Under the pieces are notes generated by a model. It did not search any database, was not told the origin of the DNA, and saw only the letters and a program-made list of their open reading frames with translations. From NCBI GenBank assembly GCA_030428885.1, contig JAUIEJ010000006.1, forward strand, positions 248,001 to 312,000: a stretch of DNA of 64,000 nucleotides, in the 5' to 3' direction. The translations under genes were made by a program, and so were the position numbers. The DNA comes from Gemmatimonadota bacterium. GTDB taxonomy: Bacteria > Gemmatimonadota > Gemmatimonadetes > Longimicrobiales > Gaopeijiaceae. Each line of letters opens with the position of its first letter. Within the stretch, counting starts at the first letter, position 1. Of this stretch, positions 34,839-41,636 are shown one piece after another.

Positions 34839-36545
34839 ATGAGGCTCCGACCCTTCCTCGCCACGCTGGCCCTCGCCGGGGCCCTCCTTCCGGCCCCCCA
34901 ACCGTCGGCGGCCCAGCAAACCGCAGACGAGGGCGACCTGCCTCCCGCGTTCGTGGAGGGGGTGCTGGCCTTCCTGAACGACCCCACCACCACGCGTCTG
35001 AACGGATTCACCCGCATCGCCCCGGGCCGGGAGCTCGCCGGAGCCGTGGGCGTGCTCGGCGGCGACCTCGTGGTGGCGGGCACCCTGGCCGGCGACCTGG
35101 TCCTGGTGAACGGCGACCTCACCATCACCGAGAGCGGGCGGATCACGGGCGACGTGCTCATCGTGGGCGGGCGGGTGATCGACGCCCCCGAGGGGGCCGT
35201 GGGGGGCGAGATGGAGGTGCACCCCGAGCGGCTGCGGGTCGTGGCCCGCCGGGGGGAGGTGGAACTCACCCCGGGTTCATCGGCGAGCCGCCGGGGCCTC
35301 TACATCGGGGGCGCCCGGATCACGGTGCGGTCGGGCACGAACTACAACCGGATCGAGGGGCTGCCGGTGCTCTTCGGACCCGTCTTCCGTACCTCCGGGG
35401 CCAACCCCCTCCGGGTCGACGCACTGGGAATCTGGCGCACCGAACACGACCAGACCCGCGACGACCTGGGGTACCGCTTCGCCGTCGACCAGACGTTCGG
35501 CCCGCCCACGGCCCGCCTGGGCCTGGGCATCGGCGCCTTCTCCCAGGTGACGCCCATCGAATCGTGGGGGCTCACCGACGTGGAGGCGTCCCTGACGTCC
35601 TTCCTCTTCCACGTGGACTATCGGGACTACTTCGAGGAGCGGGGCTGGCACGCCTGGGCTCGGGCCCAGATTCCGGGCACGGCCGCCGAGTTCCAGCTCG
35701 AGTACCGCAATCTCGACGTCACTTCGCTCCCCACCGGGAGTCCCTGGACCCTTCGGCGCAACGACCGACCCTGGAGGGCCCAGCCCCTCGTGCCCGACGG
35801 CGACCTGGAGACCCTCACCGCCCGGCTCGTGTGGGACGAGCGCAACGAGACGGACGATCCCACCGACGGGTGGTATGCGTCGGGCCGCATCACCCGGGGA
35901 CTCCGAGGGGAGCTGGGCCTGGCTTCGCCGGTGGACGAATTCCTCGAACCCGTGGGTGAGGCCACGGTGGTGGATCCGGGCTTCACCACCGGGTTCGTCG
36001 AGTTCCGCCGGTACGCCCGCCTGTCGCCCGACCAGGATCTGGCGTTCCGCTTCGTCGCCGCCGGATCCCTGGACGGCGACCTGCCGCCGTCGTTCTTCCA
36101 GCACACCCTGGGGGGTGAGGGCTCGCTGCCCGGCTACCGCCTCCACGAGCTGGATTGCGGCGCGCGGAGCGCGTTGCTGCCCTACGTCCACCGGGGCACC
36201 GCCGAACCCGAGCCCGTCTACGGTCGATACGGGTGCGGTCGCGTGGCCCTCTTCCAGCTCCAGTACCGTGGACGCCTGGAACTCGGCTTTCTCGGTGCCG
36301 GCACGAACCAGGGCTTCGACCCCGACGGCGGGTGGTTCGACGGCATCGACCTGAACCCGTCGTGGCTGCTCTTCTTCGACGCCGGGCGGGGATGGAGCCA
36401 GGAGGGGGACTTCCCCGACGAGTCGGCGGTGGCCGATCTGGGGGCGGGCCTCACCATCGGAGGGCTCGGGGCCTACTGGGCGTATCCCCTCAGCGGCGAC
36501 GACCGGCGCATCAACTTCTTCGTGCGTCTCCAGCGTCGCTTCTGA
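34839..36545 (+). CDS. Omp85/BamA-like surface antigen with N-terminal beta-helix-like repeats
   Basis: A 568-residue protein. The signal peptide ends near PSAAQQ. Residues about 65-125 contain short repeats (GVLGGDLVVAGTLAGDLVLV, NGDLTITESGRITGDVLIVG) that look like a small polymer-forming, bactofilin-like beta helix. The rest is a bacterial-surface-antigen (PF01103) barrel with LGGEGSLPGYRLHELDC near the usual GG-LRGY motif, FQLQYRGRLELGFLGAG, and a final strand ending in Phe (FFVRLQRRF), the outer-membrane insertion signal. POTRA domains are absent. It follows NtrX by 49 bases in the same operon. Its role could be outer-membrane assembly or transport. Confidence 0.85.
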   Translation: MRLRPFLATLALAGALLPAPQPSAAQQTADEGDLPPAFVEGVLAFLNDPTTTRLNGFTRIAPGRELAGAVGVLGGDLVVAGTLAGDLVLVNGDLTITESGRITGDVLIVGGRVIDAPEGAVGGEMEVHPERLRVVARRGEVELTPGSSASRRGLYIGGARITVRSGTNYNRIEGLPVLFGPVFRTSGANPLRVDALGIWRTEHDQTRDDLGYRFAVDQTFGPPTARLGLGIGAFSQVTPIESWGLTDVEASLTSFLFHVDYRDYFEERGWHAWARAQIPGTAAEFQLEYRNLDVTSLPTGSPWTLRRNDRPWRAQPLVPDGDLETLTARLVWDERNETDDPTDGWYASGRITRGLRGELGLASPVDEFLEPVGEATVVDPGFTTGFVEFRRYARLSPDQDLAFRFVAAGSLDGDLPPSFFQHTLGGEGSLPGYRLHELDCGARSALLPYVHRGTAEPEPVYGRYGCGRVALFQLQYRGRLELGFLGAGTNQGFDPDGGWFDGIDLNPSWLLFFDAGRGWSQEGDFPDESAVADLGAGLTIGGLGAYWAYPLSGDDRRINFFVRLQRRF

Positions 36546-36559
36546 CGCTGCCGTCCGCC

Positions 36560-37201
36560 GTGATCGTCCGTCCCGTTCTCGTCGTCCTCTGCGCGGCCCT
36601 GGCGGCCTTCGGCGCCCGCCCCGGGGCCGTTGCCGCGCAGGACGAGGAGACGTGGATCTCGGTGGAACCCCGCACCGGCGGCGTGGTGGTGGAGCTCGGC
36701 GCGCTCCTGGAGGACCGGGCCCTGGCCAACGCCGTCCACGAGGGGCTTCCGCTGCGCATCAGCGTCGACGCCGAGTTGTGGGCCGATCGCCTCTTCGATT
36801 CGGAGGAAGGGCGGGAGTCGTGGAAGGCCAGCGTGTTGTACGATCCCGTGACGCTTCGCTACGAGGTCCAGGTCGGGCAGGCCGAGGCGGTGGAATTCCG
36901 CACGCTGGACGAGGCCCGGGACCACCTCCAGCGGTCGTTCCAGTTGGGACTGCGTCCGGCGAGGCCCGGCCGGTACTACTACCTTGCCTCCGTGGAGATG
37001 GCGACCCTCTCCCTCTCCGACCTGGAAGAGCTGCGTCGGTGGCTGTCGGGTGATCTGGCCCCGGCCGTGGGGGGCGACGCGCCCGTGGACGGCGCCGTGG
37101 CCCGGGGGGTCCGCCGGCTCTTCGTCCGGGCCCTGGGACTGCCCACGCGCCGGGTGCGACTCCGGACCGAGGCGTTCACCTTCGAAGGGGGATCCCAGTG
37201 A
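36560..37201 (+). CDS. DUF4390 family exported protein
   Basis: A protein of about 213 residues. A signal peptide (VLVVLCAALAAFGARPGAVAA) is followed by a DUF4390-like domain: GVVVELGALLEDRALANAVH, PLRISVDAELWADRLFDSEE, SVLYDPVTLRYEVQV, and PGRYYYLASVEMATLSLSDL. DUF4390 genes are often found beside NtrY/NtrX kinases in other bacteria, which fits this operon. The biochemical role is unknown; the mature protein is probably periplasmic. The GTG at 36560 starts 14 bases after the Omp85-like gene. Its end overlaps the next gene by 4 bases (GTGA). Confidence 0.82.
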   Translation: MIVRPVLVVLCAALAAFGARPGAVAAQDEETWISVEPRTGGVVVELGALLEDRALANAVHEGLPLRISVDAELWADRLFDSEEGRESWKASVLYDPVTLRYEVQVGQAEAVEFRTLDEARDHLQRSFQLGLRPARPGRYYYLASVEMATLSLSDLEELRRWLSGDLAPAVGGDAPVDGAVARGVRRLFVRALGLPTRRVRLRTEAFTFEGGSQ

Positions 37202-38367
37202 CGGCGACCCGCGATCGGGATTCCCGAATCCTGCATCACGTGAGAGGGCTCCGGGACGAGTTCGTGGACTACGTGTCGGCCCTCTGCCGCATCGAGTCGC
37301 CTACCGACCGCCCCGAGACCCAGGCCCGGGTGCACGCCGTCCTCGGTCCCAGCTTCCAGGACCTGGGCTACGACGTGCGCATCGTGCCGGGAAGGACCAG
37401 CGGCGATCACTTCCTCGCCGTGCCCCGACGCCGCCCCCGACAGGGACGACAGCTTCTCGTGGGACACAGCGACACGGTCTGGCCCGTGGACACGCTGGAG
37501 CACATGCCCGTGCGCCTGGAGGGCGGACGCCTCCACGGGCCCGGCACCCTGGACATGAAGGGCGGCGTCGCGCTCATGGTGTTCGCGCTCCGGACGTTGA
37601 GGCAGTTGGAGCTGGAGCCGCCGCTGGCCCCGGTGGTCTTCATCAACGCCGACGAGGAGGTGGGCAGCCCCGACTCGAAGCGGCACATGCGGCGCCTCGC
37701 CCGGCGGGTGGATCGGGCCCTGGTCCTGGAGCCGGCCCTGGGACCCCGGGGCCTCATCAAGACGGCCCGGAAGGGCGTGGGGCAGTTCCATGTGCGGATC
37801 CGGGGCCGGGCCTCCCACGCGGGCCTCGATCCCGAGTCCGGGGCCAGTGCCATCCAGGAACTGTCCAACGTGATCCAGGCGCTCCACGGCCTCACCGATC
37901 CCCAGCGGGGCACCACCGTCAACGTGGGGGTGGTCCGGGGGGGCACCCGGGCCAACGTGGTGGCGGCCGACGCCACCGCCATCGTGGACCTCCGGGTGAC
38001 CACCGCCGAGGAGGGCCGCCGCCTCGAAGAGTCCATCGGCTCGCTTCGCCCCCGCACACCGGGGGTCTCCCTCGAGATCACGGGAGGCATGCGGGCGGCG
38101 CCCCTGGAGCGCACCCCCCGCAATCGACGGCTCTGGAGCCAGGCCCGGGAGGCGGGTGTATCGCTGGGCCTGACCCTGGACGAGACCCTGGCCGGGGGGG
38201 GCTCCGACGGCAACACCACCAGCCTCTACACCGCCACCCTCGACGGCCTGGGGTGCGTGGGCGACGGTGCCCACGCCGACCACGAACACATCGAGGTCGA
38301 CCCGTCGCTGGAGCGGTGCGCTCTCCTGGCTCGCCTCCTTCTCACCCCCCTGGACGCGGGCCCGTGA
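37198..38367 (+). CDS. M20-family amidohydrolase (probable N-acyl/succinyl-L-amino-acid hydrolase)
   Basis: A 389-residue cytoplasmic M20/ArgE/DapE-type enzyme. Zinc ligands and catalytic residues: LVGHSDTVWP, GTLDMKGG, the Glu pair in INADEEVGSPDS, and the late His in GDGAHADHEHIEV. The dimerisation lid contains RIRGRASHAGLDPE. Family members cleave N-acyl groups from amino acids or short peptides. The direct 4-base overlaps with a GNAT gene and an N-acylamino-acid racemase gene suggest the N-succinyl-L-amino-acid hydrolase step of a D- to L-amino-acid conversion route. That assignment is inference from context; a glutamate carboxypeptidase-like activity is the alternative. Confidence 0.9.
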   Translation: MTATRDRDSRILHHVRGLRDEFVDYVSALCRIESPTDRPETQARVHAVLGPSFQDLGYDVRIVPGRTSGDHFLAVPRRRPRQGRQLLVGHSDTVWPVDTLEHMPVRLEGGRLHGPGTLDMKGGVALMVFALRTLRQLELEPPLAPVVFINADEEVGSPDSKRHMRRLARRVDRALVLEPALGPRGLIKTARKGVGQFHVRIRGRASHAGLDPESGASAIQELSNVIQALHGLTDPQRGTTVNVGVVRGGTRANVVAADATAIVDLRVTTAEEGRRLEESIGSLRPRTPGVSLEITGGMRAAPLERTPRNRRLWSQAREAGVSLGLTLDETLAGGGSDGNTTSLYTATLDGLGCVGDGAHADHEHIEVDPSLERCALLARLLLTPLDAGP

Positions 38368-39203
38368 GTGCCGAGTGGACCATCCGCCCCCTGGAGGGCA
38401 TCGAGGAGTACCGGGCCTGCGTGGACCTCCAGGAAGACACCTGGGGAAAGGGATTCTCGGAACGGGTGGCGCCGGCCATCCTCAAGGTGTCCCAGATTCT
38501 CGGAGGCGTGGCTTCGGGGGCGTTCGATCCCGACGGGCGGCTCGTGGGGTTCGTGTTCGGCATGACGGGCCCGCGGGACGGGACTCCGGTGCACTGGTCC
38601 GACATGCTGGCCGTGCGCCCCGAGGCCCGGGGCACCGGATTGGGGCGCCGGCTGAAGCTGCACCAGCGGGATCGGGTCCTGGCCCTGGGCGTGGAGGTCA
38701 TGCACTGGACCTTCGATCCCCTCCGGACCCGGAACGCCCACCTCAACTTCTCCCGCCTGGGCATCACGGCGCCCGAGTACGTGGAGGACATGTACGGCCA
38801 GACCGATTCCCCCCTCCACCGGGGCATCGGCACGGACCGGTTCGTGGCCCGGTGGGAGATGGCCTCGCCCCGGGTCGAGGGCCGTCTCGACGGGACCCGG
38901 CCCGGCCCCACGCGCGACGCGCTGGCGCATTGTCCCGCCGCGGTGGACCGGGCCGAAGCCGGCAGCGCCCACCGGCCCCGGCCCACCGACCCCCGCCTGG
39001 GCCTGGATCATCCCCGCCTCCGGGTGGTGGTCCCGCCCGACATCGGCGCCCTCATGGACGACGATCCCGTTCTGGCCCTGGGCTGGCGCCAGGCCACCCG
39101 CGCCGCGTTGTCCCACTATCTGGCCCGGGGCTGGACCGCCCGGGAGTTCGTCCGGGACCCCCACGCCCCCGCCTACATCCTCGTGCGAGATTCGGCCCCA
39201 TGA
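38364..39203 (+). CDS. GNAT-family N-acyltransferase
   Basis: A 279-residue cytoplasmic protein with GNAT signatures: WTIRPLEGIEEYRACVDLQE, the acetyl/succinyl-CoA-binding strand and loop DMLAVRPEARGTGLGRRLKL, and a family-specific WTFDPLRTRNAHLNFSRLG that is characteristic of the GNAT genes next to OSBS/NSAR enzymes. The last 80 residues (about 195-279) are a less conserved extension. It begins with GTG in a GTGA overlap with the M20 gene and ends in an ATGA overlap with the racemase gene. By context it should acylate amino acids, probably with succinyl-CoA; the substrate is unproven. Confidence 0.88.
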   Translation: MSAEWTIRPLEGIEEYRACVDLQEDTWGKGFSERVAPAILKVSQILGGVASGAFDPDGRLVGFVFGMTGPRDGTPVHWSDMLAVRPEARGTGLGRRLKLHQRDRVLALGVEVMHWTFDPLRTRNAHLNFSRLGITAPEYVEDMYGQTDSPLHRGIGTDRFVARWEMASPRVEGRLDGTRPGPTRDALAHCPAAVDRAEAGSAHRPRPTDPRLGLDHPRLRVVVPPDIGALMDDDPVLALGWRQATRAALSHYLARGWTAREFVRDPHAPAYILVRDSAP

Positions 39204-40303
39204 AGATCGAACGCGCCGTCCTGAGAGAAGTCCCCCTGCGCCTCCGGGAGTACTTCGAGATCTCCAGCGGGGGCCAGCAGGACCGGCGCGTGCTGCTCCT
39301 CACGCTCTTCGCCGAGGGGATCGAGAGCTGGAGCGAATGCGTGGTCATGGAGACCCCGTCGTACTCGTCCGAGACCACCGAAACCGCGTGGCACGTCCTC
39401 ACCGACGTGATCCTTCCCGCCGTGGTGGGCCGCACGGTGGACGATCCCTCCACCGACCTGCTCGCCCCGGTGGCGTGGATCCGGGGCCATCCCATGGCGC
39501 GGGCGGCCGTGGAGATGGCCGGATGGGACCTCGCGGCCCGGGAGCGGGGCGTCTCCCTCTCGGCGCTGCTCGGAGGCGTGAGGGATCGCGTACCGGTGGG
39601 GGTCAGCGTGGGACTCCAGTCCAGCGACGACGCCCTCCACGACGCCGTGGCCGGGTACGTGGAGGCCGGATACTCCCGGGTGAAGATCAAGATCAAGCCG
39701 GGACGGGACCTGGAGATGCTCCGGGGACTCCGGACCCGCTTTCCCGACGTGCCGTTCATGGCCGACGCCAATTCGGCCTACACCCTGGACGACCTGCCGC
39801 GCCTCGAGCCGTTCGACGAACTCGATCTCATGATGATCGAGCAGCCCCTGGCCCACGACGACGTGCTGCACCACGCCCGCCTCCAGGCGCGACTCTCCAC
39901 CCCGGTGTGCCTCGACGAGTCCATCGAATCCGACGGCGACGCCGAACTCGCCCTGGAACTCGGGGCCTGCCGCACCATCAACATCAAGCCCGCCCGGGTG
40001 GGCGGGTTCGCCGAAAGCCGGGCGATCCACGACCGGATGGTGGCGGCGGGACTCCCGGTGTGGTGCGGCGGCATGCTGGAGTCGGGCATCGGCCGGGCCT
40101 ACAACGTGGCGCTGGCCTCGCTCCCCGGCTTCACCCTCCCGGGCGACATCTCGGCGAGCCGCCGCTACTGGGAGCGGGACATCGTGACGCCCGAATTCGA
40201 GGTCCACGACGGCCACATGGCCGTGCCCACGGGGCCCGGCATCGGCGTGGAGGTGGACGTGGACCGCATCGAGGCCCTCACGGTCCGCCGGGCCGAGTTC
40301 TGA
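39200..40303 (+). CDS. o-Succinylbenzoate synthase / N-acylamino-acid racemase (enolase superfamily)
   Basis: A 367-residue muconate-lactonising-subgroup enzyme. The catalytic pair is the K-x-K of YSRVKIKIKPG. Mg2+ ligands are Asp in FMADANSAY, Glu in MMIEQPLAHDD and Asp in VCLDESIES, and the opposite-face Lys is in INIKPARVGG. These residues fit both OSBS (menaquinone synthesis) and N-succinylamino-acid racemase, which are promiscuous for each other's reaction. No other men gene is present, while a GNAT and an M20 gene overlap it, so racemase activity is favoured. The 3' end overlaps glcF on the other strand by 26 bases. Confidence 0.92.
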   Translation: MKIERAVLREVPLRLREYFEISSGGQQDRRVLLLTLFAEGIESWSECVVMETPSYSSETTETAWHVLTDVILPAVVGRTVDDPSTDLLAPVAWIRGHPMARAAVEMAGWDLAARERGVSLSALLGGVRDRVPVGVSVGLQSSDDALHDAVAGYVEAGYSRVKIKIKPGRDLEMLRGLRTRFPDVPFMADANSAYTLDDLPRLEPFDELDLMMIEQPLAHDDVLHHARLQARLSTPVCLDESIESDGDAELALELGACRTINIKPARVGGFAESRAIHDRMVAAGLPVWCGGMLESGIGRAYNVALASLPGFTLPGDISASRRYWERDIVTPEFEVHDGHMAVPTGPGIGVEVDVDRIEALTVRRAEF

Positions 40304-41636
40304 TCCACCCGGCCCGGCGGTAGCTCTCGGCCAGGAGCTCCACCGGGTGGGCCACGTCCATGGCGGCGCCCTCCTCGTGGAGGTGGGCCGCGATCTGCAT
40401 CATGCATCCGGGATTCCCCGTGGCGACGCATCGGGCCTCGGTGTCGGCCAGGGCCCGGGCACGATCGGCACCGATGGCGCCCCCCAGCTCGGGGTGGGTG
40501 ACCCCGTAGATTCCCGCGCCGCCGCAGCACTCCTCGGGCCCCTGGGCACGGCGGACCTCGAGACCGGGGATGGCGGCCAGCATCCGCAGCGGTGCGTCGC
40601 CCACGTCCTGGGCGTTGTGGAGGTGGCAGGGGGGATGGTAGGCCACCGTCCCCACCAGGGGCGCGCCTCGTCGGGGCCCCCACACCGCCACCGCTTCGTG
40701 GACGTCCAGGGTGCGCTCCGAGAGGCGGAGCGCTCGGTCCGCCCATGCCGGGTCGTGGGCCAACCAGTGGCCGTACTCCTTCATGGCGGCCCCGCACCCG
40801 GCGGCGTCCACCACCATGCGGTCCACTCCGGCCCGCTCGAAGGCGGCGATGTTGGCCCGGGCCCGGACCCGGGCGCCTTCCAGGTCGCCGGCGTGGGCGT
40901 GGAGGGCGCCGCAGCACCCCTGTCCCGGCACGGGGCGAACGTCCACCCCGTGCACCTCCAGCACCGCCGCCGTGGCGCGACCCACCCGGGCGTAGAGGGC
41001 GCCCTGGACACACCCCGCGAGGACGCCGGCGGTGGCGAACCCGGTGGCCTCCGGCGGCGGGGGTCGGGGCGGGGACGGCTCCGACGCCGCGTCCGTCCCG
41101 TTCCCGCCCAGGACGCCGGGACGCCAGGGCGCCGATCCCGCCACCATGAGAAGGGCCCGGCGCAGCGCGCCCAGCCGTCCCATCCGGGGCAGGAGGCGGG
41201 ACAGGAGCCGCGCCCCGCCCGTGTCCCGCGCGAGTCGTCCGAGGCCGAAGACCCACCGGATCCGCCGGGACGAGGCGAAGAGCCGGAGGAACCCGCGGGT
41301 CGCCGGAGCCGGGGTCCGGGCCTCCCGGGCGGTGGCTCGGGCGTGCTCCAGAAGTCGGCCGTAGGGCACGCCGCTGGGGCACACGGGCTCGCACGCCCGG
41401 CATCCCAGACAGCGATCCAGATGCGACTGGAAGGCGTCGGAAACCGGGTCGAGTCGTCCCTCCGCCACCGCACGCATGAGGTGCAGCCGCCCCCGGGGCG
41501 AGTCGGCTTCGTCGCCGAGGCGCACGTAGGTGGGGCAGGCCGGCAGGCAGAAGCCGCAGTGCACGCAGGTGTCCAGCGCCTCGGCCTCGCCGGCCAGGGC
41601 CCGGGCCAGGGGGCCGTGGGCTTCGCCTCCCTTCAC
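40278..41636 (-). CDS. glcF: Glycolate-oxidase-type iron-sulfur subunit
   Basis: A 452-residue protein. Two 4Fe-4S clusters are shown by CVHCGFCLPACP near residue 20 and CLGCRACEPVCP near residue 75. Two CCG domains follow, with GQGCCGAL, YHPPCHLHN and EECCGGAGIYG, which hold further redox centres or bind partners. It carries electrons from the flavin subunit to quinone. It begins with GTG in a GTGA overlap with the flavin-subunit gene directly upstream. Glycolate or D-lactate are the usual substrates of such complexes; which applies here is not evident. Confidence 0.93.
   Translation of the reverse strand: MKGGEAHGPLARALAGEAEALDTCVHCGFCLPACPTYVRLGDEADSPRGRLHLMRAVAEGRLDPVSDAFQSHLDRCLGCRACEPVCPSGVPYGRLLEHARATAREARTPAPATRGFLRLFASSRRIRWVFGLGRLARDTGGARLLSRLLPRMGRLGALRRALLMVAGSAPWRPGVLGGNGTDAASEPSPPRPPPPEATGFATAGVLAGCVQGALYARVGRATAAVLEVHGVDVRPVPGQGCCGALHAHAGDLEGARVRARANIAAFERAGVDRMVVDAAGCGAAMKEYGHWLAHDPAWADRALRLSERTLDVHEAVAVWGPRRGAPLVGTVAYHPPCHLHNAQDVGDAPLRMLAAIPGLEVRRAQGPEECCGGAGIYGVTHPELGGAIGADRARALADTEARCVATGNPGCMMQIAAHLHEEGAAMDVAHPVELLAESYRRAGWIRTRPGGP

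Noticed and set aside
39200-40303. Calling the enolase-superfamily gene menC for menaquinone synthesis
   Set aside because: The residues allow it, but no other men gene is present, and the fused M20 and GNAT neighbours fit the racemase role better.
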